A stretch of 64,000 bases of DNA from Anaerolineales bacterium (GTDB taxonomy: Bacteria > Chloroflexota > Anaerolineae > Anaerolineales > JABWBV01): positions 1-64,000 of the forward strand of contig JACKAX010000009.1 in assembly GCA_020634875.1 (NCBI GenBank), in the 5' to 3' direction. The position numbers and the translations under genes are program-made. Shown here one piece after another: positions 27,201 through 36,279 of the stretch (positions within the stretch are counted from its first letter, which is position 1; the number at the start of each line of letters is the position of its first letter). Below the pieces are notes generated by a model. It saw only the letters and a list, made by a program, of their open reading frames with translations. It made no database searches and was not told the origin of the DNA.

Positions 27201-30200
27201 GAAATTACTGAATTTACAGCGTCCTTGAGCGGGTTGACGGCAGGGATGGTTTACACCGACTCCCTTTCCCAAGACCCGACCAACGGCGACCCATACGATA
27301 ACCTCAACGATGGCACCACCCGCTTCATTACGACCACCGTCAGTGGCGCGGCTCGCTTGGTTGCGGAAATCGTGGCTTCCGAAGCCCCTGATATGGACCT
27401 CTTCGTCGGGATGGGTGATACCCCCTCCGAAGCGACCCTGGTTTGCTCCAGCACTACCGGGAGTTACATTGAATACTGCAACATTAACGATCCTGCCGAT
27501 GGTACCTGGTGGGTTCTGGTCCAAAGCTGGGCTGGCTCGGCCTCCCAGCCGGATAATGTGACCTTTGTTGTGGGTGTTGTCCCCGCGATGGATGAAGGCA
27601 ACTGGGATGTAACTGGTCCCAACATTGCTCTGGGCGATCCGCTCACCGTTACCGTGAGTTGGAACGAACCCTCCTTCACCATTGGGGATTACTGGTACGG
27701 CGATCTTGTCGTTGGTACCGGCCCCAGCACTCCCGATAACCTGGCCCGCGTGAATGTCAACTTTGAAGTGGTCGGTATCCCGATGATTGACACGGACGCT
27801 ACCACCTTTGATAGCACCCAGGGTTCTGGCGAAGTTGTTACCTACACGATGGCCATCACCAACGTCGGGACAGCCCCGTTGGACTGGGCCATCACGGAAG
27901 ACAACAACGACGCGCTGAATGTCCCCAGTGACATACTATGGGATAATGGCCCGTTGGTCAACAGCCCCGGAACTGGCGCAGGTGGCGCAGACGAAAGTAT
28001 GCTGCAAAGCACAAGCCTGGGGATGGGTACCTTCGGATTTGGACAATCGGTGGCCTCTGGGACGCGTGTCTCCGATCAGTTTACCATCACTGAGGCCGCT
28101 GGCTGGACGATCACCGGCATCACCACCTTCGGTTACCAAACCGGGTCTACCACGACTTCCACTTTCACTGAAGTCAACTACAACATCTGGGATGGCAATC
28201 CCATGGATCCAGGTAGTTCGATCATCTATACTTCCGGCGGCAATGCCCTGGTGAATTCCATTTGGTCGAACATCTATCGTGTCAGCGAAACCACCAGCGG
28301 AAACAACCAGCGTCCTATTATGGCAAATACAGCTTCGGCTGGGTTCTACTTGCCGCAAGGAACCTACTGGCTTGACTTCCAAAGCGCAGGCTCTCTGGCA
28401 TCTGGCCCGTGGGCTCCGCCCATCACTATTAACGGTCAAACCACGACCGGCGATGCCGTTCAGTCCATCGGTGGTGTGTGGGCCGCTTTGGTAGATGTTG
28501 GCCCACAAGGCTTGCCCTTCATCATCGAAGGGACGATTGGCGGCGCGGCCCAACCCTGCGAATTGAACAGTGCCATTGACTGGGTTTCTGCCGTTCCTTC
28601 CAGCGGGACCAATGCCCCCGGGGCGGCGACAAACGTAGACGTGGTCTTCGACTCCTCTGGCTTAGGCATGGGTAACTACTCTGGTTATCTCTGTCTGGCG
28701 AGCAACGATCCCGCGACCCCGCTTATCACCATCCCCGTTTCGCTCGATGTGACTAGCTCCCCGCCGGTCATTGAAGTGAATCCCACCAGCGTGAGCGGTA
28801 CCCAGAACCCCGATACGGTTGTGACCCACACCCTGGATATCAATAATGTCGGTGGCGGTGTGTTGAACTGGACCATTGATGAACTCGATGCTGGCCCCTT
28901 CCGCCAATCCAGTGTTGAAACTACCGGAAGCAGTTCCCTGGTTCCTTATACACCCGAAGGTGCCTTCCAATTCTCCTCCAGTGCCAGTCCTGTAACCATC
29001 CCGTCCAGCACGGCTCCGGTGGAACGTTCTCCGCTCCAAACTGTCACGCATTCTGCAAGTCAGACAATTACCTCAGGTAACTCAGTGTCTTGTAATGCAG
29101 GCGGTTTGCATGCAGATAACCATTACTACCGAGCGTTTGATTTGCCCAGTTTTGGGGTCACCTCGGCTTGGGATATCTCCAGTGTAGATGTGGGTGTGGA
29201 ACAGGCGACGGGTGCAGGAGGGTCACAACCTGTTACATTGATTCTGTATGCGGCTCCCAGTGGGACAAGCTTCCCCGGAAGTTTCCCTGGCAGCTTTACG
29301 CAGATCGCAAGCGTTCCAGTTGTGGTTACGGATCAAAACCTGACTGTGCTCAACATCCCCGTTGTCGCAAATGTTCCAGCGAATTCGGTTTTGGTTGTTG
29401 AACTGTTCACTCCAGATGGTCAAACAGCTGGGAATTCCTTCTTCGTCGGTTCCAATTCTGCGGGCCAAACGGCTCCCAGCTATATTGCGGCTGCCGATTG
29501 TGGCATTCCTAACCCAACTGACCTTGCTGCGATTGGCTTTGGCGGAATGCATATCGTCATGAATGTGACCGGTGATGTATCTGGCGGTGGTGGACCTTCC
29601 TGTGCCAGCCCCGTGGATATCCCCTGGCTGAGCCTTGACCCCAACGCAGGCGCAACCAACGGCGGTGCGACCTCCACTGTTGATGTGGTCTTCGACTCCA
29701 CTGGCCTGAGCACGGGCGTCTACACAGGCACCTTGTGTGTCAACAGCAATGATTCGGTAACCCCATTGGTGGAAGTCCCGGTCGAGATGACCGTCTCGTC
29801 TGGTGGCGGCGGCGGTACCTTTGATGGCACCGCGACCCCGAATCTTGCCATTACGGACAATACCTATAATGGTACTATTGCCACAATGACTTGTAGTGCG
29901 ATCGATGCCTCTACGATTCCTGGCGGCAATCTTGTCACTGGGGTGACCCTGGATTTGGGCATTACCCATACCTGGGTCGGCGATCTCGTCGCGAAGCTCA
30001 TCAGTCCGGATGGTAGCATTCTGGGCGTCTTTAGTCGCCCTGGTGTTACAGAAACCGCGGATGATGGGAATGATACGGCGGGCTTTGGCGACTCAAGCAA
30101 TCTTGCCGCAGCCAATGTCCTTTTCTTCAGCGATGCCTTTGCAGATAATGCAGAACTGATGGGCAATACCATCACCACCTCTCAGGTGATCTGCCTGGAT

Positions 30201-30374
30201 GATGGACGTTGTACATACTTTGCCAATCCCGGCGCGGTCGTTGGCGTAGCAAACTTCGCAGGCTTTACCGGTGAAAATGCTTCTGGCAACTGGCAGCTTT
30301 GCGTTGGCGATGCTGGCGGTGGAGACATCGGCACCCTCGCAACCTGGGCTATTCATATTGATTACGCCCCTTAA
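24282..30374 (+). CDS. giant secreted subtilisin-like (S8) protein with PA and P domains
   Basis: A 2030-residue surface protein. Signal peptide MKSKSQIANIFYVLVILAML then APVSAVSFA. A propeptide (I9-like) follows. The S8 domain has D208 (LIGVIDSGINHDHP), H276 (DDGHGSHTAS) and S596 (GGTSMASPHGAG), with a PA insert at about 445-540 (NGEIVICDRG). After it come a DUF11-like domain (about 785-900) and an internal tail ALYLPLVLNNY (about 905-915). Next are a PPC-like region, BACON-like modules, and a C-terminal P-domain (about 1848-2030). It is probably exported and self-processed, degrading extracellular protein. GGAG lies nine bases before the ATG. A longer frame to 24222 lacks a ribosome site and would bury the signal peptide. 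Confidence 0.92.
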   Translation: MKSKSQIANIFYVLVILAMLIAPVSAVSFAASSEQNAGFNTKLGSQLHETAAASSKIGKSATGLYIVRLTDPALASYTGGIEGLAATSPLVTGLRYIDIKAPASVAYLDYLKGKQVDAVGSMEKTIGRTLDVRFQYLHVLNGMAVAMSASEAAEVAKLPGVLSVSPDLMYQMDTDAGPTWIGAPEIWNGNTVDEVATKGEGILIGVIDSGINHDHPSFATVGEDGYVTMNPFGTGNAAPGSYCDVTDPSFCNDKLVGAWDLNSAINPNDPEDDDGHGSHTASTAGGNVVTATLIAPTTSITATISGVAPHANIIAYKVCEPGCPGSSSIAAVDQAIVDRANAGGVPMVLNYSISGSDDPWNDGVDQAFLDAFNAGIFVSASAGNDGPGASTVAKTGGWNASVGASTHNRALIEFLQDMTGGDTTPPADLQGAGFTAPYASNNIVYAGDYGDPLCGTPFPAGTWNGEIVICDRGIYARVDKGANVLAGGAGGYVLANDIGNGNSLVADPHFLPAVHIGYDDGVTLKTWVADGGSDHMGAISGTIVDYSPENGDIMASFSSRGPSQFNVIKPDYVAPGVDIWAAYCCGSEFTFLGGTSMASPHGAGSAALMMALHPDWSPAEIKSALAMTSVTNPVPLDGATANVLSHDLTPANWFDMGSGRLNLGGAANTGLVMDETYDNFVNADPDLGGDPSTLNLPNMQDNGCFGECSWVRTVSSSVNMTTTWEVSYEVPDGMMLDVTPMSFTLAPYASQTLTVTANVSGLPSEEWAFAQIYLNETTFVVDLSLEKSDGGITADPGDTVAYTLSYANNGTADASGVVLYETVPANATFNAGASDAGWEWVSGDNYMYMVGDLAMGDSGSVVFAVDVDDPVPSGVEFISNTAVVMDDAANSAEATDTTPLNITVEYALYLPLVLNNYTGAAFVAPSSPTMGELAGVHMPIAVYPVSCAAPSLLNFTTSTSSGSEDRLLCPASLEITEFTASLSGLTAGMVYTDSLSQDPTNGDPYDNLNDGTTRFITTTVSGAARLVAEIVASEAPDMDLFVGMGDTPSEATLVCSSTTGSYIEYCNINDPADGTWWVLVQSWAGSASQPDNVTFVVGVVPAMDEGNWDVTGPNIALGDPLTVTVSWNEPSFTIGDYWYGDLVVGTGPSTPDNLARVNVNFEVVGIPMIDTDATTFDSTQGSGEVVTYTMAITNVGTAPLDWAITEDNNDALNVPSDILWDNGPLVNSPGTGAGGADESMLQSTSLGMGTFGFGQSVASGTRVSDQFTITEAAGWTITGITTFGYQTGSTTTSTFTEVNYNIWDGNPMDPGSSIIYTSGGNALVNSIWSNIYRVSETTSGNNQRPIMANTASAGFYLPQGTYWLDFQSAGSLASGPWAPPITINGQTTTGDAVQSIGGVWAALVDVGPQGLPFIIEGTIGGAAQPCELNSAIDWVSAVPSSGTNAPGAATNVDVVFDSSGLGMGNYSGYLCLASNDPATPLITIPVSLDVTSSPPVIEVNPTSVSGTQNPDTVVTHTLDINNVGGGVLNWTIDELDAGPFRQSSVETTGSSSLVPYTPEGAFQFSSSASPVTIPSSTAPVERSPLQTVTHSASQTITSGNSVSCNAGGLHADNHYYRAFDLPSFGVTSAWDISSVDVGVEQATGAGGSQPVTLILYAAPSGTSFPGSFPGSFTQIASVPVVVTDQNLTVLNIPVVANVPANSVLVVELFTPDGQTAGNSFFVGSNSAGQTAPSYIAAADCGIPNPTDLAAIGFGGMHIVMNVTGDVSGGGGPSCASPVDIPWLSLDPNAGATNGGATSTVDVVFDSTGLSTGVYTGTLCVNSNDSVTPLVEVPVEMTVSSGGGGGTFDGTATPNLAITDNTYNGTIATMTCSAIDASTIPGGNLVTGVTLDLGITHTWVGDLVAKLISPDGSILGVFSRPGVTETADDGNDTAGFGDSSNLAAANVLFFSDAFADNAELMGNTITTSQVICLDDGRCTYFANPGAVVGVANFAGFTGENASGNWQLCVGDAGGGDIGTLATWAIHIDYAP

Positions 30375-30411
30375 TCTTCCCGCTCTTTTGAGCTAAACGA
30401 TTAAGCCATTG

Positions 30412-30447
30412 CAGAGGCCGCCTGTTTCGGGTGGCCTCTGTCTTTTT
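30412..30447 (+). terminator. rho-independent terminator of the protease gene
   Basis: Arms CAGAGGCCGCC and GGTGGCCTCTG with one mismatch and a 7-base loop, followed by TCTTTTT. It lies 38 bases after the stop of the giant protease gene. Confidence 0.88.
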
Positions 30448-30464
30448 AAATATCCATACTCCGA

Positions 30465-30511
30465 AAAAAAAGGATGGCTTGGGAATACACATTCCCTACC
30501 CATCCTTTTTT
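30465..30511. terminator. second, bidirectional terminator
   Basis: An imperfect hairpin (AAAAAAGGATGG with CCATCCTTTTTT and an inner GGGAAT/ATTCCC stem) flanked by A8 and T6. It can stop both the protease transcript and the convergent WecA-fusion transcript. Confidence 0.82.
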
Positions 30512-30535
30512 AGAACCTTCTCTTCTGCGTCTGCG

Positions 30536-32314
30536 CTATCCTACCTCTTCAAACTCAAACCGCAACCGCTGCACCCAAATCCCTTTCTTCCGACAAATTT
30601 GTAACGTCTCCTCAGAGACACTATCCCCGTCTGTGGCCAGGATTATTCCGTGGATTTTACGTTGGTCCAATACACCATTTAATTGGGTTGGTCCGCCCAC
30701 GACATCCACTCCGTGAATTTTCCGGCCCCATTTGTAGGGATCGGTATCCACGATGCCCACAACGTGATACCCTAATTTATTATTTTGCAAAATCCAGCGC
30801 AGGGCGATCTCCCCAAAATCCCCCGCGCCATATAAGACAACCTGTTGGGTTTCTACAGGTAGAGTGGGGCGATTCCGTGCCCGGCCTAACACCTGATCTA
30901 GTACTTTGAACGAGGAACGCGACCCCGCTAACCCCAGTAACATGAAAATGCCGAACAAAAACAATGCGCTGGAGGAAACGGCTTCCGGGGCATAAAATAA
31001 CAGGATGCCTCCGCATAATAGCGCACTCCCCAGACCAGCCCCGGCAAAGCGCGTCAGGTCGTTGATGCCAATGTATTCCCAGACCCCTTTGTACACGCGG
31101 AAAAGATAGTTTGCCAGATACCCAGCTACCAGAGCCGCGGGTAAAGATTTAAGCAATAATGCAGTGTAAGTATCATCGAGCACAAAATCTGCATGGACAA
31201 GAAATGCCAGATAATAGGCCACGCTGATAATGAAAAAATCCAGTGCAAGTTCCAGCATTCGGCGTTTGTAGGTTAATTCCACCATGATTGTGGTAAGCGG
31301 CCCGGTCAGGCGTGATGGACTGGAGGCACCGACAATTTTCACACGTCCCAGGTATGCGGCCAGCAACGCCGCCGAAAGGACAATGACCGGGATCAGTACC
31401 AGGCTGAGGGTGTAATCCAGCGATTCAGCTAGCGCCCCGGTGACGCCTGCTCCTAATGCCAGGGTATATAAAACTAGCACTGCCTGCCGCTCCGACAGAC
31501 CAAATGCCACTAGCCGGTGGGAGGTATGATCCCGCCCACCCTGAGCCGGGGACTGTCCCCGTAAGAGGCGGGTAAACGTGACGAACGTGGTATCCAGGAT
31601 CGGGAGCAGAAAGATCAACGTTGGGACGCTCATCACGGCGAAAACGTTGGATGCTTGGGGTTTCCGGGCAATGGCAAGGGAAGCGAGGGTGAAGCCTAAA
31701 AACAAGCTTCCGCTATCTCCCATAAAAATAGAGGCGGGCGGAAAGTTAAAGATCAAAAAGCCAAGAATTGATCCTGCCAGGGTGAGCGAAAGGAGTAGAA
31801 ATTCTTCCTGCCCGGGGAGCCGCCAGAAAAAGAAACTGAGAAAACACGCCGTGATGAACGAAATTCCCCCGGCCAGGCCATCCATATTGTCCAGTAAGTT
31901 GATGGCGTTCGTGATCCCCACCAACCAGCCGACAGTCAGCAATATATTGAGCAGTTCGCTGGAGAAAAACGAGGTACGATAACCGGAAAAGACTACAATG
32001 CCTGCGGCGAGGATTTGCCCGGCCATTTTGACCGGGGGCGTGAGCGGTTTGATGTCATCATAAATGCCCACCAGAAACATCAGTGCGGAACCCGCTAGCA
32101 AGGCCCACCGTATCGGGATTTCCGGAGAAAAGGTATAAGTCAGCACCAATGTCCCGGCGTAAGCAAAAAACATGCCCACACCTCCCAAGAGAGGCGTGGG
32201 CTTTTGATGCCAGCGATCCGGGCGAGGTTTGGCAACCCGGCCCAGTCGGAAGCTGAGCCACCGGGCCACCGGAACCAACACCAGGCTAAGGAGAAGCGAG
32301 ATACCGAAGGCCAT
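30536..32314 (-). CDS. WecA-like GlcNAc-1-P transferase fused to a FlaA1-type N-terminal half
   Basis: A 592-residue membrane protein. Residues 1 to about 320 form a MraY/WecA enzyme with the motifs KPTPLLGGVGMF, VGIYDDIKPL, INLLDNMDGLAGG, FMGDSGSLFLGF and QGGRDHTSHRL. From about 345 a second unit begins with four helices and a VYKGVWEYIGINDLTRF segment, as in FlaA1/WbpM polysaccharide dehydratases. It continues into a Rossmann unit (VVLYGAGDFGEIALRW) and ends before the catalytic dehydratase domain. It would link a sugar phosphate to undecaprenyl phosphate and use the second half as a regulator or anchor. It starts five bases after the O-antigen ligase gene, so the two are coupled. Confidence 0.88.
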   Translation of the reverse strand: MAFGISLLLSLVLVPVARWLSFRLGRVAKPRPDRWHQKPTPLLGGVGMFFAYAGTLVLTYTFSPEIPIRWALLAGSALMFLVGIYDDIKPLTPPVKMAGQILAAGIVVFSGYRTSFFSSELLNILLTVGWLVGITNAINLLDNMDGLAGGISFITACFLSFFFWRLPGQEEFLLLSLTLAGSILGFLIFNFPPASIFMGDSGSLFLGFTLASLAIARKPQASNVFAVMSVPTLIFLLPILDTTFVTFTRLLRGQSPAQGGRDHTSHRLVAFGLSERQAVLVLYTLALGAGVTGALAESLDYTLSLVLIPVIVLSAALLAAYLGRVKIVGASSPSRLTGPLTTIMVELTYKRRMLELALDFFIISVAYYLAFLVHADFVLDDTYTALLLKSLPAALVAGYLANYLFRVYKGVWEYIGINDLTRFAGAGLGSALLCGGILLFYAPEAVSSSALFLFGIFMLLGLAGSRSSFKVLDQVLGRARNRPTLPVETQQVVLYGAGDFGEIALRWILQNNKLGYHVVGIVDTDPYKWGRKIHGVDVVGGPTQLNGVLDQRKIHGIILATDGDSVSEETLQICRKKGIWVQRLRFEFEEVG

Positions 32315-32319
32315 AAAGG

Positions 32320-35300
32320 TCAGGGCTGTTGTTGAATTAATGTGATCAAATCCTGAACCTGAGATTTCTGATTGTCGGGTGTATTAGCAAGTGCAGCATT
32401 AGCTGTGTCCAGAGCCTGGGCTTTTTGCCCTAATTGCAAATAGATTTTGGCTATGGCGACTTGAATCCGCCAACCTTGATTTTTCCCAGCCAGGGTTAAT
32501 GCCTCATTGTACGAAGCAATGGCTTGCTCGTAATCAGCAAAGGTGCTTTGCAAATCGGCCAGCTCCAGCAAATAGTTGTATTTGTTGGTGGCGTCACGGT
32601 TTTTCTTAACGTGGCTGATGGCCTCGCCGTAGGTTTTGATGGCGTTTTCATAGGCGGTTTGTTTGGCAGTGGCATCTGTCTCCTGGCGTGCCTGTTGGGC
32701 GTAGTATTGAGCCAGTGTGCCATAAGTGCCAAAATACTCCGGGTCTATTTCGAGGGAGTGTTTGAGCAATTCGACCGCGCGGGCGGGGCTTTGTAACAAG
32801 CTTAGGTTCAACACCGCCCACTCATCCCAAATGACAACATTGTTGGGACTGAGAACAACAGCACGGGCGTAATAATCCGAGGCTTGTTGGGCCAGGCTCG
32901 TGCGCAGAACCTGATCGGTAGTAATTTGTGCCCAAAAACGGTGCAACCGCGCGAGGTTAGCTGTATGATCGGTATTTAGAGGATTGAGCCTTTGTGCCAG
33001 GAGGAGATCATCTTTAGCCTGCGTCATCATCCGTTGGGTTTCCGCAGGATCGGAAGCCTGAAGGAGACGTGCCCGTTCCAGGTAGGCCCGCCCCAAGAAC
33101 AGGTAGTAATAATCTTCGGAGGGGGCGTACCGGTTGGCTCGTTGATACAGTTCGATGGCGTATTCCCACTGTATGGGGTCTTCACCCCGCGCAAAGGGAT
33201 CTGCCAATTTGTAGGCGATATCGGCGTGAACGATCCGCAGATTTGAGTAGCTAACGAATGAAGCGACGACGATGGCCATCACGGCAAAAATTCCCAAACC
33301 AAGAAACCCTCGTTGGGATACTTCACGTGGAAATTGAGGAATGACTGCCCATGCCAAAAGCAGGATCAAAATGGTGAGATAAAGGTAATAGGTGGTAAGC
33401 AAGCCTTCTAGTTTGGTGACTTGGGCGGTGATGCTTTCGAGTGTGACCGTATTGTTATTTTGCTGTTGAATCAGTGCCGCTGTCCGCACAACGTTTGCCA
33501 GCCCCCCTGCGTGGATAAACCAAAAGAGCAACGCCAGCCCGCCAGAAACGCCCAGGGTTAGCCCAAACGCGGCAAGCCAGTTTTCGCGAGTGACGGCTTT
33601 GTTCTCTGCCGTGAACAACACACCTGCCGCCAACCACAGTGTAATGATCAGGGCCAAAATTCCATACGAGACCTGATACTCTTTGTTGGGGAGGGTGGTT
33701 AGCGAGGTCCAGAGGATATCTGCCGCTGAAATCACCCGTTTAGAATTCGTGATGTAATCGTAGCCAAGGGTGCTGAGAACGATGGAAGTGATAATCCCGC
33801 TTACCACAGCAATCCGTTGCCATCTGAGCGTAACCACGCGGGAACTCTGGCGTGTGTTAGTGCGCTTTTGCTTTTTTGACGTGCCTTTCGCCTCGCTTGA
33901 TTCAGCAGTTTGGGTGATCACCGTTTCGCCCTCCTCGGGGAGGGCGATGTTTCCGTACACGCCCTTGCGGGGCATCACATACCCCACGGCAATCATTACT
34001 GCCGTATAGGCCCAGAAATGGGTGCGGGTCGCGGCAATGGCAATGCCCAAGTGGATTTCGCCGAAGTGCGCGATAATCGCGGCGAGGAACATCATCAGAG
34101 TGAGCGCCCGCAATTTCTCCCCTTCGGTTTGGGGCGGGGTATAGCGCGAAAAAAGGGAAACCAATGCGACGTACAGCCCCAACCCGGTTAACATTCCATA
34201 CGGGAACCCTACCCCGAAAAAGCCAATCCCCCCCCAGACGACGAACCCGATTGCACTCGCTGTGCCCCCTCCCAACACCAACCCCAAAAACAGGTTCCGC
34301 TGACGGGCCGAGGTAATCATCCCTAGCCAATGAAGGCCATAATAAAAGATAGATGTAAAAACTGTCAGGTAAGCGATTAATCCTAAAATGCCAGTGGTAA
34401 CGAGCGCGTCCCAGGTTTCATTGTGTGACCTGTCCGGCGAGGCATTGCGCGACTCAATATTTGCCAGTTCGGGCGGATAAAAATTGTTGTAGGCCACGTA
34501 CATGCTTTCCGGGCCGTAACCGATGAGCGGGCGCATGAAATTGAAGGTGTCGGTCTTGCCATCAGGAAATTCAATTGCCTTGTGCATCCCGACCAGTTTG
34601 GCCGCCCCTTCCCAAATCAGGACCCGCACGCGTCCTGTCCCTGACTCAACTTCAAACACTTTGCTGAGCCGTCCCAGCCCGGTCTTACTTTGTAAACTGG
34701 CAAGTGGTCCGTTCGGAATGCTGAACACAACCAAAAAAGCCAGCACCGCTCCCGCTGACCCCATAATTGTCCAGGTGAGCCAGCGTTTATTCCAATATAA
34801 CGACAGCAACAAAATCATCACAAATACCCCTGCTAACAAGCCCAAAAACGGCCCGCGACTCCCGCTCAAATAAATGGCTATCAGCTGGATTGCTGCTGTA
34901 AATACAAAAATTGTCCCTCGCGCCACATTCGCCGCTACCCGTTGTTCTTCTTCCAAAATCGCTGTAAACGATTCGACGATTTTCCCCAATGTGAGCGGAA
35001 ACGCCAAAATCAGGTATGCCGCAACAAAGATCGAGTTCCCCATGTTTGCGGCAATCCGACGGCTGACATCCCCACCCCAGGGGACAGGATCAATCTGGAA
35101 TTTCTGCAAAATGCCATACAACCCGATGGGCAGGCTCGCCAGTATAACTGTCAAGATCAGCCGGTTCACCTGCTCTCGTCGCCGCATATTCATCGCCACC
35201 ATCGCAAAGATCACCAGGTATCCAAACGTGGTATATGCTCCCTGTAACCGTTGGTACGACCCCCAAAAACTAGCCCGCGGGCTGATTGAAAATACGGTCG

Positions 35301-35598
35301 CTACAACAAAAACCCCGATCAACACACCAATTTGGCGCAATAGCGGAATTTTTAGGAGAGTCTGATACCAACGCTCGCCCGGTTCGCGTGTCATCTCCCA
35401 TAACGTCCCGCCCTGTTCAAACAACTTAACCAACCATGCCCCTAAACCAATCAGCGCCAGACTTCGCAGTAACGCAAGTTTATCTGGCTCGAAAATCCGG
35501 CTGGAGTAAATATTAAAAAATACAGGGACTGTAATCAGGGCGGCCAACCAAACGGCTTCCATAATCCCATCGCAAAAGCGGCTAAGTTTTGTAGACAT
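32320..35598 (-). CDS. O-antigen ligase-type membrane protein with TPR C-terminus
   Basis: A 1092-residue protein with about a dozen or more membrane helices. The Wzy_C/O-antigen ligase region is visible as RASFWGSYQRLQGAYTTFGY, then YLSGSRGPFLGLLAGVFVM and the loop RPLIGYGPESMYVAYN with SHNETWDALVTTG. A cytoplasmic break (SSEAKGTSKKQKRTNTRQ) and further helices follow. The last ~300 residues carry TPR units (RAVELLKHSLEIDPEYFGTY and AIASYNEALTLAGKNQGWR). It likely joins glycan to a lipid or protein acceptor at the outer face. The ATG at 35598 was chosen; a GTG at 35643 would add 15 residues. Confidence 0.87.
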   Translation of the reverse strand: MSTKLSRFCDGIMEAVWLAALITVPVFFNIYSSRIFEPDKLALLRSLALIGLGAWLVKLFEQGGTLWEMTREPGERWYQTLLKIPLLRQIGVLIGVFVVATVFSISPRASFWGSYQRLQGAYTTFGYLVIFAMVAMNMRRREQVNRLILTVILASLPIGLYGILQKFQIDPVPWGGDVSRRIAANMGNSIFVAAYLILAFPLTLGKIVESFTAILEEEQRVAANVARGTIFVFTAAIQLIAIYLSGSRGPFLGLLAGVFVMILLLSLYWNKRWLTWTIMGSAGAVLAFLVVFSIPNGPLASLQSKTGLGRLSKVFEVESGTGRVRVLIWEGAAKLVGMHKAIEFPDGKTDTFNFMRPLIGYGPESMYVAYNNFYPPELANIESRNASPDRSHNETWDALVTTGILGLIAYLTVFTSIFYYGLHWLGMITSARQRNLFLGLVLGGGTASAIGFVVWGGIGFFGVGFPYGMLTGLGLYVALVSLFSRYTPPQTEGEKLRALTLMMFLAAIIAHFGEIHLGIAIAATRTHFWAYTAVMIAVGYVMPRKGVYGNIALPEEGETVITQTAESSEAKGTSKKQKRTNTRQSSRVVTLRWQRIAVVSGIITSIVLSTLGYDYITNSKRVISAADILWTSLTTLPNKEYQVSYGILALIITLWLAAGVLFTAENKAVTRENWLAAFGLTLGVSGGLALLFWFIHAGGLANVVRTAALIQQQNNNTVTLESITAQVTKLEGLLTTYYLYLTILILLLAWAVIPQFPREVSQRGFLGLGIFAVMAIVVASFVSYSNLRIVHADIAYKLADPFARGEDPIQWEYAIELYQRANRYAPSEDYYYLFLGRAYLERARLLQASDPAETQRMMTQAKDDLLLAQRLNPLNTDHTANLARLHRFWAQITTDQVLRTSLAQQASDYYARAVVLSPNNVVIWDEWAVLNLSLLQSPARAVELLKHSLEIDPEYFGTYGTLAQYYAQQARQETDATAKQTAYENAIKTYGEAISHVKKNRDATNKYNYLLELADLQSTFADYEQAIASYNEALTLAGKNQGWRIQVAIAKIYLQLGQKAQALDTANAALANTPDNQKSQVQDLITLIQQQP

Positions 35599-35799
35599 AA
35601 ATGGGTGATAATCCTTTAAGTAAAGAAAGAGTCTGACCTGCACGCCCCTGGCTTTTATATCCGGCGTGCGGCGCTACCATATCATAGAAACACTGACTTA
35701 TCAAGAGATGGTACTTACCTCCCAATAAATCGAAACTATTTCCATCCATTGGCTTAAAATGTGTAATAATTTACCTATCTTCTTTGCATAGGCTTTCTG

Positions 35800-36279
35800 A
35801 TGAATCCCAACGAAATCGACACCGCCAAATTCAAAACTTCCAAACTTGATATTGAACGCCTGAATCAATATTTCGAGAAATTTGAATTTACGCGCCTCCC
35901 TGCTCGAAAAGACAAAATCACGTCTGAAGTTGCCATGCGAACCTGGCGCATCGTACTGATCTGTCTCAACGCTGAAAAAATTCCCGTTCCCCTCGAAATT
36001 TTTGACGACATCACCATTGGCCGTTCCCACGGAGACATTCAAGTAGACTTTGACCTTACCCCCTACCGTGGCCTGGAAATGGGGGTCTCCCGTTTGCACG
36101 CCCGCCTGCATCCCACCCCGGATAATCTGCTCATTTTTGACGCGGGAAGCACCAATGGCACCTTCTGCAATTTCAAAAATGCTACCATCATTGAACCACT
36201 GCCTATCGCGAACAACGATATTCTCACTTTCGGGATATTAAACTTCCAACTCAAAATCGTCCGCCACCCCAAGCCCTAA
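35800..36279 (+). CDS. FHA-domain protein
   Basis: A 159-residue protein. Residues 1-50 are charged and helical. Residues about 60-150 form an FHA domain: ITIGRSHGDIQV (GRS loop), GVSRLHARLHP (S-R-x-H phosphothreonine-binding loop) and LLIFDAGSTNGTFCN (the S-T-N-G-T loop). FHA domains bind phosphothreonine peptides, so it probably works with a Ser/Thr kinase; none is in the window. Its last 42 bases overlap the end of the flavoprotein gene on the other strand. Confidence 0.92.
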   Translation: MNPNEIDTAKFKTSKLDIERLNQYFEKFEFTRLPARKDKITSEVAMRTWRIVLICLNAEKIPVPLEIFDDITIGRSHGDIQVDFDLTPYRGLEMGVSRLHARLHPTPDNLLIFDAGSTNGTFCNFKNATIIEPLPIANNDILTFGILNFQLKIVRHPKP

